A stretch of 64,000 bases of DNA, taken from contig NZ_JACIEF010000002.1 in the NCBI RefSeq assembly GCF_014196715.1, positions 124,001 through 188,000 of the forward strand. Direction: 5' to 3'. Both the position numbers and the translations under genes were made by a program. The stretch comes from Pedobacter zeae. GTDB lineage: Bacteria > Bacteroidota > Bacteroidia > Sphingobacteriales > Sphingobacteriaceae. The notes below the pieces were generated by a model. The model saw only the letters and a program-made list of their open reading frames with translations. It had not been told where the DNA came from and made no database searches. The first letter of the stretch is position 1; every line of letters starts with the position of its first letter. This document shows positions 17,751 through 28,084 of this stretch, piece by piece.

Positions 17751-18567
17751 ATCTTTAAATCTGGGCCACGAAGCGCTAAAAGAAGAGCGGATGATGCGTT
17801 TGTTAAAGGGCATTACAGCTGCAGTACCCGTTCAGTATATTTATCTCCATTACAACTTTTTGGCCGGTAAGGCAGCACGGGAAATACTGATTTTAGTTTC
17901 GTTTAAACATGTGCGTATTTTAAACGAACTTACGCCGATATTAAATATTATATTTAGCGGGCAAATGGAATTGGGCTACCGTGTTTTCCATGTACACGAG
18001 GTGGAGCAGGCCTTGCTGGAGGGGAGTTTGTTTTTTTACTATGCCACTGCCGCCCAAAATTGCCTGTTCAGTAAATCAGGAATTTTTTTAAACAGCGGCG
18101 CACCTAAGCTTATTGCAGGCCAGGTTAGCGCTATGTACCAGAATGGCATTGATAAGGCCAATAAGTTTTTGTCGGGCGCAACCTTCTATTTTAAACGGCA
18201 GAATTTCGAATATTGTGCTTTTATGCTGCATCAGGTTTTCGATCTGATGTACCGGGCCATTGAAATGCTGGTTATGGGAAAGGATAAAAGAACACACCGC
18301 ATTAAAATCCATCAATTGTATATTAAACCTTATGTAAAGCCGCTTTCCGGGCTGTTTAATTGCAGTGAAGAAGAAGCTGGCCTGTTGCATTTGCTGGATG
18401 AGGCTTACCTGGCCGTCCGCTACGAAAATAATTACAAGATTACTGAACCAGAGGTCGTACGCCTGTTTGAGAAGGCAGATTTATTGTATGTGTTTGCAGA
18501 ACAGGTTTACCAGGGGGTGATGAACAGGCATTTCGATCAACAGGTGGGCGGAATAGATGTGCGCTAA
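17740..18567 (+). CDS. degenerate nucleotidyltransferase-HEPN protein
   Basis: A 275-residue protein from ATG 17740 (in-frame ATGs at 17716 and 17725 are alternatives; all overlap the upstream gene). Residues about 15-110 look like a minimal nucleotidyltransferase fold in which IYLHYNFLAGKAAREILILVS replaces the usual GSxxxG...DxD, so catalytic residues appear lost. Residues about 145-260 match the HEPN pattern: a helix pair with FYFKRQNFEYCAFMLHQ, then DKRTHRIKIHQLY, and the strongly family-like LDEAYLAVRYENNYKITEPEV. HEPN domains bind or cut RNA in toxin-antitoxin and defence systems; an R-x6-H (RTHRIKIH) is present but the usual RNxxxH is not evident. Its end overlaps the HTCS gene tail to tail by 4 bp. 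Confidence 0.65.
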   Translation: MRSKSLNLGHEALKEERMMRLLKGITAAVPVQYIYLHYNFLAGKAAREILILVSFKHVRILNELTPILNIIFSGQMELGYRVFHVHEVEQALLEGSLFFYYATAAQNCLFSKSGIFLNSGAPKLIAGQVSAMYQNGIDKANKFLSGATFYFKRQNFEYCAFMLHQVFDLMYRAIEMLVMGKDKRTHRIKIHQLYIKPYVKPLSGLFNCSEEEAGLLHLLDEAYLAVRYENNYKITEPEVVRLFEKADLLYVFAEQVYQGVMNRHFDQQVGGIDVR

Positions 18568-21500
18568 TCATTGCTCATAAACTCGCTCGGTGTTTTACCA
18601 AAATGTTTCTTAAACTCTGAACTAAAGTATTTACGATCGTTAAAACCGACCGAGTAGGCAATTTCTGAAATATTACCGGCACCTTGTTTCAATAGCTGCG
18701 CAGCACGTTTTATGCGTATCGATTTAATAAAATCGTTAACCGAAAGATCGGTCAGTGCTCTTATTTTTTTGTATAGCACCGGCTGGCTCATGCCAATTTC
18801 AGCAGCCAGGGTGGGTACATCAAAAGCTGTATCGGCAATCCGGTCTTCGATAATCTGAATAATTTTATTTAAAAAGTTTTGTTCGGTGGTGTTAATCACC
18901 AGGTTTTTAGGCTCCAGCCTAACCACCTGTGCGAATTTCTGTTTAATGGTTTCGCGTGCATTTAAGAGGTTCTGAATATTCAACGCTACTATTTTCAGGT
19001 TAAATGGTTTCATAATGTAGGCATCGGCACCATTTTCGAAACCATTTACCTGGTGTATATAGGCTGAGCGGGCGGTGAGGAGTACCACCGGGATATGACT
19101 GGTTCTTTCGTCGGTTTTAAGCTTGCGGCATAATTCGAGCCCGTCCATAACCGGCATCATCACATCGCTGATAATGAGATCGGGAATAATTTCCAGGGCC
19201 ATTTCCAAACCCAAAGCCCCATTTTCGCTTTCGTAAATGGTGTAAATGGCATTCAGTGCATTTTTAATAAATGCCCTGACATCTTCATTATCTTCTACCA
19301 GTAAAATACTATATTTTTTAGTGCCAGGAGACACAAGACCTTCCTCTCTCTTAGCCTGAAGTTCGGCACGATTAACCGGCTGTTCGTAGTTGGAAGCGTC
19401 ATCATAATATACGTAATCCTTTAAAAAATCGGCTGGCTTAAAATGTGATTTTCCTGTTTTTAAACTAACCGTAAAAGAGGTTGAACCAAATGATTTTTCA
19501 GTTTGTGGCGTACTTTGAAAGGTAATTTCGCCATGATGCAGTTCTACTATGCTTTTAGATAACGATAAACCTAAGCCTGTACCAATGCTGGTTGTTGGGT
19601 TAGCCTGGTAAAAATTGGTGAACAGGCCGGCCTGATCGGCTGGCGAAATTCCTTTTCCATTATCGCTTACCTTCACCTGTACACGGTGACTTCCCTGGCT
19701 GATTTTTAAACTGATTTTACCCTGTGGGGCGGTAAATTTAAATGCATTGGAGAGGAGGTTAAACAGCACTTTCTCCAGTTGCACTTTATCAAAATAAAGC
19801 TCAATAGCCGGGTGCTCGGTTTCGAAGCTGTAATCGATGTTTTTGGCAATAGCAATATTCTGGAAAGCCAGAAATATTTCACGGCAGAATTTTACAATGT
19901 CTCCGGGGCTGATGTGCAGGGTCATTTTCCCACTTTCTGCTTTTCTGAAATCGAGTAATTCGGTTACCAGGTTCATCAGGCGGTAAGCATTGTTTTTAAT
20001 GGGTTGCAGTTCGCGGTTTAAAGCGGGATTGTCTTTAGCATTTTCAATCAGTTTATCGAGCGGGCCTACAATCAGTGTTAAAGGTGTGCGGATTTCGTGG
20101 GAAATGTTAGTGAAAAACTCGAGCTTATGCTCATTAATTTCTTTTTCCTTTTTAAGTACGGCTTTAATCAGCAAATAGCGGATAAACACAAACGATATGG
20201 CAATAAAGGCAACCAAATAAAACAGATACGCCCACCAGGTACGGTAAAAAGGCGGCAAAACAGTAATGTTAAGGGTACTTATTTTTGGGGTCCACAAACC
20301 ATCGTTATTGGTACCTTTTACCATGAGGGTATAATGGCCGGGCGAAAGGTTGGTATAGGTGGCAGAAGGGTTATCTACATAGTTCCAGTTTTTTTCGAAA
20401 CCACTGAGCTTATACGCATAATGGCTTTTGTTCGATTTAATGAAATTGAGGACGGTAAAATCAACTGAAAAAACATTCTGATCAGATTCAAAAGTAATGG
20501 CCTTTAAGGTACTGATGTTCTGTTTCAGTAAACCATCTTCGCCGTTTATTACCACAGGTTTGTTAAAGAGCTTAAGGCCGGTAAAAATTACCGGCGAAGT
20601 GTTTTTGTTTTCCCTGATCTGGTTGGGATAGAAACTGATCATACCGCTCAGGCTACCGAAGAAAAATTGGCCCTGACTGTCTTTTAAAAACGATCTGTAA
20701 TTGAACTCGTTGCCGGGCAGGCCATCTTTAATGTTATATACCTTAAAGATACGCGAAGCCGGATTGTATTTACATAGCCCTTTGTCGGTCGTGATCCACA
20801 GGTTTTGAAAATCATCCTCCAAAATACCCATAATGGAGTTGCTAGGCAGGCCGTCAAGAGAGGTTAGCCGTGTAACCCGGTGTTTTTCGGGATGGAGTTT
20901 AAACAATCCGTTTCTGATGGTGCCAATTAACAGGTAACCGGCCTTATCTTCGGTAATGCAACTGATTTCGTTGTACTTTAAAATTTCAGGATTGACAGCC
21001 ACCCGGTTTACAAATTTGGTTGCCCCGTTTTTTAATTGGTAAAGCCCCGAGTTGGTAGCCACCCACAAGGTTCGTTTGCTGTCTTCAAAAATGTAAAGGA
21101 CCGCATCGGTAAGGCCATTTATCCGGTTTCGGCTAAATTTACCCGTTTGTGTATTAAAGCTGTTTAAGCCCCCATTGGTACCTACCCAAAACCTGCCGAA
21201 ACTGTCTTCAAAAACAACCGTAAGTTCATCGTTGCTTAGTGAAGAAGTATCGTTTTTTCGGCTGGTATACCTAACAAAACTTTTAGTATCGGGGTTAAAA
21301 AGGTTTAGTCCGCCATAATGCGTACCAATCCATACTTTATTGTTTTTATCGCGGATAACCGATTTTACCAGATTAGCGCTTAGGCTTGAAGGGTTATTAG
21401 GGTTATTTTTGTAGCGGGTGAACGTATTGTTTTTCCTGTCGTAATAATTAATACCTTCACCTTCGGTGGCAATCCATAGGTTCCGGTACTGATCTTCCAT

Positions 21501-22610
21501 TATTGAACTCACTACATTGCTGCTCAGGCCATTTGGGGTAGCCGTACTGCGATAAACCTTAAAAGGCGTGTAATTGGGATAAACCATGTTGATGGCGCCA
21601 TAATAAGTACCCACCCAGATAATGCCCTGACGGTCCTGAAAAATATCGTAAACCGAATTTTGGCTTAAACTGGTGGGGTTTCCGGGCTCATTTTGCAGCG
21701 TGCTGAAATTTTTGGCGACCGGGTTATAGATGCTAATGCCATGCAGGGTACCGATCCACAGCTTGCCTTCCTGGTCGAGCATGATTTTACGTACATTATT
21801 ACTACTGATACCCCGGGGGTTAAGGCTCGAGTATTTATAGTTGGTAATGCTTTCGGTACTTAAGTTGAGTTTACTTACGCCGGTTTGTTTAGTGCCAAGC
21901 CAAAGGTTTTTTTCCCGATCTTCTACCATGGTGGTGATGTGGTTATCAATGGCTTTAGCCAGCTCATCGCTATAGGCCTTAAAATGTTTATAGATAACCC
22001 TGTTCCCACTGAAGCGCATATTCATTAAACCATTGCTGGTACTTAGCCACAAAGTGCCATTGTGGTCTTCAGTAATGGCATAAATTTGTAAACCCTGTTT
22101 TTTCTGGTATAAAAAACGTTTAAAATGATAGTGAATGGTGTCGGTTAGTAAATTAAGTCCATTTGATGTGCCTACCCAAAGCCTGTTTTTTTTATCCTGG
22201 TAAATGCAGTTGACGGCGGAGTTGCTCAGGCTGTTGGGAAGGCTGTCATGGTGCTGATAACGGTCAAAATTATCATCTTTTTCATTGTATTTATTCAACC
22301 CGTTTTGAGTGCCAATTAATAAAGCCCCGTTTTTAAGCGATACGATGGAAGAGAGATAGGCAGATGTGCTTATGCTTTTTTTATTGCCTTTTTCGTTATT
22401 GTAGATTTTAAAAGTTTGGGAATCGTATTTGTTGAGTCCAAAACGGGTTCCGAACCAGAGAAATCCCCTGGCATCCTGGGCAATTGACAGTACCGAACTT
22501 TGTGAAAGTCCGTTCTCTACATTCAGGTGTTTAAAAGTGTATTGGTCCTGCGCTTTGCCTGCTATAGCGAAGAGTGTAAATATAAAGAGGAGCAGGGCTT
22601 TCATGTTCAC
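18564..22610 (-). CDS. hybrid two-component system regulator (HTCS) of the PUL
   Basis: A 1348-residue one-protein two-component system. Signal peptide 1-20; periplasmic two-bladed propeller sensor made of many Reg_prop repeats (FLWFGTRFGLNKYD, LWVGTSNGLNLL, IWIGT/LWIATEGEG) to about 690; Y_Y_Y domain about 700-780; one TM helix near 790-810; HisKA with NISHEIRTPLTLI near 835; HATPase with NLLSNAFKFT, DNGKGIS and GTGLGLSLS; receiver with VEDNEDV and phospho-acceptor Asp in ISDVMMPVMDG near 1150; C-terminal AraC HTH ending GKTPSEFM. It senses an oligosaccharide from the target glycan and activates the divergent susCD-GH95-PL8-GH88 genes. Confidence 0.95.
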   Translation of the reverse strand: MNMKALLLFIFTLFAIAGKAQDQYTFKHLNVENGLSQSSVLSIAQDARGFLWFGTRFGLNKYDSQTFKIYNNEKGNKKSISTSAYLSSIVSLKNGALLIGTQNGLNKYNEKDDNFDRYQHHDSLPNSLSNSAVNCIYQDKKNRLWVGTSNGLNLLTDTIHYHFKRFLYQKKQGLQIYAITEDHNGTLWLSTSNGLMNMRFSGNRVIYKHFKAYSDELAKAIDNHITTMVEDREKNLWLGTKQTGVSKLNLSTESITNYKYSSLNPRGISSNNVRKIMLDQEGKLWIGTLHGISIYNPVAKNFSTLQNEPGNPTSLSQNSVYDIFQDRQGIIWVGTYYGAINMVYPNYTPFKVYRSTATPNGLSSNVVSSIMEDQYRNLWIATEGEGINYYDRKNNTFTRYKNNPNNPSSLSANLVKSVIRDKNNKVWIGTHYGGLNLFNPDTKSFVRYTSRKNDTSSLSNDELTVVFEDSFGRFWVGTNGGLNSFNTQTGKFSRNRINGLTDAVLYIFEDSKRTLWVATNSGLYQLKNGATKFVNRVAVNPEILKYNEISCITEDKAGYLLIGTIRNGLFKLHPEKHRVTRLTSLDGLPSNSIMGILEDDFQNLWITTDKGLCKYNPASRIFKVYNIKDGLPGNEFNYRSFLKDSQGQFFFGSLSGMISFYPNQIRENKNTSPVIFTGLKLFNKPVVINGEDGLLKQNISTLKAITFESDQNVFSVDFTVLNFIKSNKSHYAYKLSGFEKNWNYVDNPSATYTNLSPGHYTLMVKGTNNDGLWTPKISTLNITVLPPFYRTWWAYLFYLVAFIAISFVFIRYLLIKAVLKKEKEINEHKLEFFTNISHEIRTPLTLIVGPLDKLIENAKDNPALNRELQPIKNNAYRLMNLVTELLDFRKAESGKMTLHISPGDIVKFCREIFLAFQNIAIAKNIDYSFETEHPAIELYFDKVQLEKVLFNLLSNAFKFTAPQGKISLKISQGSHRVQVKVSDNGKGISPADQAGLFTNFYQANPTTSIGTGLGLSLSKSIVELHHGEITFQSTPQTEKSFGSTSFTVSLKTGKSHFKPADFLKDYVYYDDASNYEQPVNRAELQAKREEGLVSPGTKKYSILLVEDNEDVRAFIKNALNAIYTIYESENGALGLEMALEIIPDLIISDVMMPVMDGLELCRKLKTDERTSHIPVVLLTARSAYIHQVNGFENGADAYIMKPFNLKIVALNIQNLLNARETIKQKFAQVVRLEPKNLVINTTEQNFLNKIIQIIEDRIADTAFDVPTLAAEIGMSQPVLYKKIRALTDLSVNDFIKSIRIKRAAQLLKQGAGNISEIAYSVGFNDRKYFSSEFKKHFGKTPSEFMSND

Positions 22611-22959
22611 AAAATACAGGGTGGTTAGCTTAATGGTATTAAATGTACAACTCTATTTTTATTATTAAAATCAAATCAGACTACTGTTGGCAATTTTAAC
22701 ACATTATCTGCTTAAAGCCTTATTATCATGCCAAATTTCCATGTTTTTTAGAATTTTAGGCCCATTTGTTTAGGATTTTACCCCTCTCTTTCTCTCCAAA
22801 AGCAACAATTTTGGATAACCAAATATTAGAGCAAAACCAAACCCTTTAAGCCGATATCTTTTTTCTGATAGCGGGAGCTCACGTTCCGGCTGTTTGCAGT
22901 TACAGGTTATGCCCATAATTTTTTGCGATTAGAAAAAATGTTAGTCAACTAAACAAACA
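22611..22959. other. 349-bp divergent regulatory region of the PUL
   Basis: AT-rich spacer between the HTCS and susC starts, expected to hold both promoters and the HTCS binding site. A tentative susC promoter is listed separately. No ORF is visible. Confidence 0.4.
22893..22925 (+). promoter_or_regulatory. candidate promoter of the PUL susC
   Basis: TTTG (22893-22896), then 19 nt, then TAATTTTTTG (22916-22925). Spacing fits the Bacteroidota consensus, but the -7 box has two extra T. The ATG follows 34 nt later. Confidence 0.3.
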
Positions 22960-25900
22960 ATGGAAAAACTTTACAAACATCCCAAAATTGCAGGGCCAAA
23001 ACCAGGCAATTTTAACTGGTGGGCAAAATTATGCTCACTGATTATGATTTTGAGTGTTATGGCATTATCTGCCTTTGCTCAAACCGTAAAAATTACAGGA
23101 ACGGTAAAAGATACGCAAGGCGGGGTATTACCCGGAGTAAGTGTAAAAATAAAAGGAACATCTACAGTTACCTTAACAGCCAGCGACGGTAAGTTTTCTT
23201 TAACCATCCCATCAACGCAGAGTGTACTGATTTTTTCCTATATCGGTTATGATGCTAAAGAGGTAGTTGTAGGTAATTCGACCAATTTACAGGTAACGCT
23301 AGAGGACCAGAATAATAGTTTAAATGATGTAGTAGTTGTTGGTTACGGTGTGCAAAAGAAAGTAAATGTTATAGGCTCGGTAGCGACAATTGATGCGAAA
23401 GCCATTGAAAACCGTCCTGTTACCAACCTTTCATCTTCTTTAGGTGGCTTAAGTTCAGGTGTTTCGGTCAGACAATCATCAGGTAAACCGGGTGCAGATG
23501 GAGCAACTATTCGGATCCGTGGAACAGGAACCTTGAATAGTAACAATGCTTTAATTATTGTTGATGGTATTGTAGGTAGTATGGATGCTGTAAACCCGAA
23601 TGATGTGGAAACAGTTTCGATTTTAAAAGATGCTGCCGCCGCATCTATTTATGGCTCGCTAGCGGCCAATGGGGTAATTTTAATCACCACAAAAAAAGGT
23701 AAACAAGGAAAAACTACGGTAACTTACAGCGGACTTGGCTCAGTGGCTAAACCTGCTAACCTACCAACTTTCGTAACTGATTATGTTACGCACATGCAAT
23801 TGGTTAACGAAGGCTATAAAAATTTGGGGCAAACACCAATTTATACCGATGCTACCATAGCCTTGTGGACAGCTGCAAATGCTAATCCAGATGGTTTAAC
23901 CTCACAGGGAATTCCAAATTATGTAGCTTATCCAAATACAGACTGGGGTAAAACAATTTTTGAAAATAATTTTGCCCAACAACATAATATTTCATTAAAT
24001 GGTGGAAGTGAAAACACACAGTACCTATTGTCTGCATTTTATATTAACAACCCGGGTACGATGGCGAATACGGGATCTGATAAGTATAATCTGAGGATCA
24101 ATCTGCAATCGAAAGTTGCCAGTTTCTTAACAGTAGGAACTCAAACCTTTGCATCAAACCAAACTTTTGGTTTGGCAAGCACTGATAATGCATTTAATTT
24201 TTTGCGTCAAACTACACCGGGGGTTTATCCTGTTTACAATGGTAAATATGGTTTCCCGGCAGCTGCCGAAGAATCATCAACTGCAAATAACATTTCTTCG
24301 TATTTATACAGCACCGGAGGAAATGATAATGAAACTCGCATTAACACAACAGTTTTTGCCAGGTTCGATATATTAAAAGGCTTAAACTTTGAAACCAGAT
24401 TTAATTATCAGGCTCGTCAGGAAGAATTTAATACGCATTCTATAACAAATGAACGTTGGAACTTTGCAACAAACACTTTGAAAACTGCGGCGACAACTCC
24501 TGATCAGTTGAGTACAAACTATGGGTTTAATAAAAACTATTCGTATACAATTGATAATATTTTAAACTATAAAACCACTATTGCTAAAGTGCATGATATT
24601 GGGGTGTTGGCAGGTTATAATCAGTATTATTACAACTATTATAATTTTGGTGCAAGCAAGAAAGGTTTGATCGATGAAACTATTACTACCCTTGGTTCTG
24701 CAACGACTTTGACTTCCGCATCAGGTGATGAGTACGATTACGCATTACGTTCTTATTTTGGCCGTTTAAACTATGCATTCAAAAACAGGTATCTGGTAGA
24801 AGGTGTTTTCAGATATGATGGTTCGTCAAGATTTTCGGCCGATAACAGATGGGGATTCTTTCCTGCAGTATCTGCCGGATGGCGTATTTCTGAAGAACCT
24901 TTTATGAAAGGTTTGAATAAATATGTTGGTAACCTTAAATTAAGAGCATCTTGGGGTAAAACAGGTAACAATGCTTCTGGCAATTACGATTATCAGGCAG
25001 TATATGGTGCCACCAATTATTCTTTCAATGGGTTACAGTCAACAGGTCTTGTTTCAACTAAGTTTGCTAACAATGATTTAAAATGGGAAACCACCACAAC
25101 AACTAACATTGGTTTAGATGGTAACTTATTTAAGGGAGCATTAACTTTCGAAATTGACTTGTATAAAAAATACACCGATGGAATTCTGTTTACCCCAACT
25201 ATTCCATTAACAACTGGTACTGCAACCGCGGCTACTCAAAACATTGCCGAAGTTTCTAACAAAGGGGTGGAGCTGACACTTGGTTATAATGGAAAAGTTG
25301 GCGATTTCAAATATGGTGTATCAGGAAATTTTGCCTATAATTTTAACAGGGTTTCTAAATATAAAGGTTTGTTTAACGCTGGTTATACGACCGATGCATT
25401 GGGCAATAGAGTGTATACTTCAAACTTAGGAAATGTTTCGAGCGGCAGTACAAACAGAATTTTAGAAAAGCATGAGATTAATGAATATTATCTTCAAACA
25501 GTTTATAAAGGAACAGGCGATTATTTTACCGATGGTAAGGTTAATATAAACGGTGGACCAAAAGATGGTATGATTCGTACAACCGATGATATGAACTGGT
25601 TGAATGCGATGATTGCAGCTGGTTATACTTTCCAGCCAGCAGGTGGGGTGAGTAAAACTAAAATTTATTACGGCGACTTAATTTATGCGGATAATAATGG
25701 TGACGGTTTATACGGCAACTCTTTTGACGCACAGTTTCTTAACAAATCATCAACACCAAGATATAACTATGGTTTCAATGTAAACTTTTCTTATAAAAAT
25801 ATAGATATGTCTATGCTATGGTCGGGTAGTGCAGGCATGTGGTATTATTGGAATTCAACCGGTTACAATAACTCCATTGTATCTTTGGGTAATGCAGTAA

Positions 25901-26259
25901 GTACCTTAATTGCAGGCGACCATTATTATTATAACGATGCCAATCCGTCTGATCCGGCAAATAATATTTCGGCTCATTACCCCCGTTTAAAAAATACTAC
26001 GGATGCACAGAATGCAGCTGTAGCCAGTGACTTTTATTTGTACAATGCATCTTATCTGAAGCTGAAGAATTTACAGATTGGTTATACCATTCCTGAAAAA
26101 ATTTCTAAAAAAGCTTTAATCAGCAGGGCGAGAATTTATGTATCGGGAGAAAACCTTTGGACGATAACCAATTACCCAGGTTTAGATCCAGAAATAGGTG
26201 CTGGTATTGGTTATCCAACGATGCGTCAGTACTCTGTAGGATTAAATGTTACTTTTTAA
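22960..26259 (+). CDS. SusC-family TonB-dependent transporter of the uronate-glycan PUL
   Basis: A 1099-residue SusC-like transporter. A longer-than-usual N-terminal extension (MEKLYKHPKIAGPKPG) precedes the hydrophobic signal (LCSLIMILSVMALSAFAQ). Then the carboxypeptidase-regulatory domain (ITGTVKDTQGGVLPGVSVKIKG), plug blocks (LNDVVVVGYGVQKK, IRIRGTGTLNSNNALIIVDG, ILKDAAAASIYGSLAANGVILITTKKG) and a barrel ending SVGLNVTF. The usual RG in SRASNGV is replaced by SLAANGV. Paired with the SusD 18 nt downstream; divergent from the HTCS that should control it. Imports oligosaccharides made by surface or secreted lyases. Confidence 0.95.
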   Translation: MEKLYKHPKIAGPKPGNFNWWAKLCSLIMILSVMALSAFAQTVKITGTVKDTQGGVLPGVSVKIKGTSTVTLTASDGKFSLTIPSTQSVLIFSYIGYDAKEVVVGNSTNLQVTLEDQNNSLNDVVVVGYGVQKKVNVIGSVATIDAKAIENRPVTNLSSSLGGLSSGVSVRQSSGKPGADGATIRIRGTGTLNSNNALIIVDGIVGSMDAVNPNDVETVSILKDAAAASIYGSLAANGVILITTKKGKQGKTTVTYSGLGSVAKPANLPTFVTDYVTHMQLVNEGYKNLGQTPIYTDATIALWTAANANPDGLTSQGIPNYVAYPNTDWGKTIFENNFAQQHNISLNGGSENTQYLLSAFYINNPGTMANTGSDKYNLRINLQSKVASFLTVGTQTFASNQTFGLASTDNAFNFLRQTTPGVYPVYNGKYGFPAAAEESSTANNISSYLYSTGGNDNETRINTTVFARFDILKGLNFETRFNYQARQEEFNTHSITNERWNFATNTLKTAATTPDQLSTNYGFNKNYSYTIDNILNYKTTIAKVHDIGVLAGYNQYYYNYYNFGASKKGLIDETITTLGSATTLTSASGDEYDYALRSYFGRLNYAFKNRYLVEGVFRYDGSSRFSADNRWGFFPAVSAGWRISEEPFMKGLNKYVGNLKLRASWGKTGNNASGNYDYQAVYGATNYSFNGLQSTGLVSTKFANNDLKWETTTTTNIGLDGNLFKGALTFEIDLYKKYTDGILFTPTIPLTTGTATAATQNIAEVSNKGVELTLGYNGKVGDFKYGVSGNFAYNFNRVSKYKGLFNAGYTTDALGNRVYTSNLGNVSSGSTNRILEKHEINEYYLQTVYKGTGDYFTDGKVNINGGPKDGMIRTTDDMNWLNAMIAAGYTFQPAGGVSKTKIYYGDLIYADNNGDGLYGNSFDAQFLNKSSTPRYNYGFNVNFSYKNIDMSMLWSGSAGMWYYWNSTGYNNSIVSLGNAVSTLIAGDHYYYNDANPSDPANNISAHYPRLKNTTDAQNAAVASDFYLYNASYLKLKNLQIGYTIPEKISKKALISRARIYVSGENLWTITNYPGLDPEIGAGIGYPTMRQYSVGLNVTF

Positions 26260-26277
26260 CGATTTAGAAAGAAGAAA

Positions 26278-28038
26278 ATGAAAAAGATTTTAACCATAAT
26301 ACTTACAATTGCTGTACTTACAGGTTGTAAAAAAGATTTATTAGAAACAGCCCCTTACTCTCAGGTTGCATCTGAAACCATGTGGAGTACCGATAACTTA
26401 ACTGATCAGGGGGTAACGGGTGTTTATGCTTTACTTCGATATGGCATTCAATCAGGGGGAGCATCAGGACTGGAACTTTATCAAATGGATGCTTTAGGTT
26501 TTACCGGACAAACATCTGGAGCCGAATCATTACTCTCAGGAACAATTACACCATCAAACGGATACTTCAGTTCGCACTGGCAAAACCTTTACGAAGGGAT
26601 TCAAAGAGCTAATGATGCCATAAAAAATATTGCTTTGAAATCTCCATCCTCTCCTGAAAAAAAAGCAAGGTATATTGCAGAATGTAAATTCTTACGGGCA
26701 TATTTTTATTTAAGGTTAAATCAGCTTTATAAAGGGGTGCCTATTTATTTAGAACCGTTTACTGCTGCTGATGCCACAAAAGCCCGTTCTACAGAAACAG
26801 AGGTTTGGGCTCAGGTGATCAGTGATTTAACCGCCGCAATTGCAGAGCCAAACCTGCCTGATAGATATGCAAGTGGTAATGCGAATTACGGGCATATTAC
26901 TAAAGGCGCCGCTTATGCTTTGCGTGGAAAAGCTTATATGTACACGCAAAAATGGGATTTAGCTGCCGTAGATTTTCAAAAAGTTAAAGATGCTGGTTAT
27001 GCCTTATTTTCCAATTATTCAACCTTATTTAAAACGGCAAACGAGCAATCGACTGAAATGATCTTTTCTATTCAAAATGTAGGCGTTAGTGGTTTTGGTT
27101 CAGATACCCAGTTTTATTGCGGTACCCGTTCTTCTTTCGGCTCTTGCTGGAATACGTACCACGTATCTCCAAATTTAGTTGATTTGTATGAGAACATAGA
27201 TGGCTCTAAGTTTGATTGGGAAGCTGCTATTCCAGGGTACAATGCTTTAAGTGTTGCTGAACGTGAGGTTTACTTTTTAAGGAACAATTTAACAGCAGCT
27301 GAAATTGCTGCAGCAACAACAAGGGGAGCAAAAATGAATTTGTATTTGCCAACCGGTAATGAAGCCCGTTTGCTTAAAGCTTATACCAATCGCGATCCAA
27401 GATTAGCAGCGAATGTAATTACGCCGTATTCTACTTACGTTGGGGTATTCGGCGGTGCAAACGCAGTGGTAACCTCAAGGTGGCCATATCGCGCGGAAGC
27501 AGCAACCAACGGAGATTTACGTACAGATACTCAAAGTTTATTCTATTACTTATATAGGAAATATGTTTATGAAGGCACTGCAGAAACGCCAGCAAGAGAT
27601 TATGGTCCAACAGATATGGTTTTAATCAGATATGCGGATGTACTTTTAATGTGGGCAGAAGCACTAAATGAACAAGGTTTAACTGCCGAAGCAATTGCTA
27701 AAGTAAATGAAGTAAGAACCCGTGCAGGAGTTGCGCTACTTCAAAATACAAATGCTGCTTTGCCAACATTCGTAACCGGACAAACAGATCTAAGAGAAAG
27801 GATCCGCAACGAAAGAAGGGTAGAATTCCCTAATGAGGGTATAAATTTCTTTGATGAAATGAGGTGGAAAAGCTGGAAAGACAAAGTTTTTTATGCCGGT
27901 AACGGTGTAAAGCAAGTGTGGGGTAAAGTGGTATATGCCTACTCTTTTAAAGGTGATTACCTTTACAATTGGCCAGTTCCGGCAGTAGAGATTGAAAGAA
28001 ACCCTAACCTGACTCAAAATCCGGGTTGGATAAATTAG
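26278..28038 (+). CDS. SusD-family glycan-binding lipoprotein of the PUL
   Basis: A 586-residue lipoprotein with lipobox VLTGC then KKDL. The SusD blocks are present: NLTDQGVTGVYALLRYG, the central ECKFLRAYFYLRLNQLYKGVPIYLEP with two TPR-like repeats (GAAYALRGKAYMYTQKWDLAAVDFQKV), and the C-terminal VLIRYADVLLMWAEALNEQG, RIRNERRVEFPNEGINFFDEMRW and WPVPAVEIERNPNLTQNPGW. It binds the glycan at the surface and lids the SusC. A hairpin terminator follows, which probably sets a higher transcript level for susCD than for the downstream enzymes. Confidence 0.95.
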   Translation: MKKILTIILTIAVLTGCKKDLLETAPYSQVASETMWSTDNLTDQGVTGVYALLRYGIQSGGASGLELYQMDALGFTGQTSGAESLLSGTITPSNGYFSSHWQNLYEGIQRANDAIKNIALKSPSSPEKKARYIAECKFLRAYFYLRLNQLYKGVPIYLEPFTAADATKARSTETEVWAQVISDLTAAIAEPNLPDRYASGNANYGHITKGAAYALRGKAYMYTQKWDLAAVDFQKVKDAGYALFSNYSTLFKTANEQSTEMIFSIQNVGVSGFGSDTQFYCGTRSSFGSCWNTYHVSPNLVDLYENIDGSKFDWEAAIPGYNALSVAEREVYFLRNNLTAAEIAAATTRGAKMNLYLPTGNEARLLKAYTNRDPRLAANVITPYSTYVGVFGGANAVVTSRWPYRAEAATNGDLRTDTQSLFYYLYRKYVYEGTAETPARDYGPTDMVLIRYADVLLMWAEALNEQGLTAEAIAKVNEVRTRAGVALLQNTNAALPTFVTGQTDLRERIRNERRVEFPNEGINFFDEMRWKSWKDKVFYAGNGVKQVWGKVVYAYSFKGDYLYNWPVPAVEIERNPNLTQNPGWIN

Positions 28039-28059
28039 AATTATAAAAAGTATTTTTTC

Positions 28060-28084
28060 GCCGTCACAAAGGTGGCGGCTTTTT
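28060..28084 (+). terminator. intrinsic terminator after PUL susD
   Basis: Near-perfect stem GCCGTCAC / GTGGCGGC with an AAAG loop, then TTTTT. It separates susCD from the enzyme genes. Confidence 0.75.

Noticed and set aside
15832-18567. Prophage suggested by the S24 repressor
   Set aside because: No integrase, structural, lysis or replication genes nearby.
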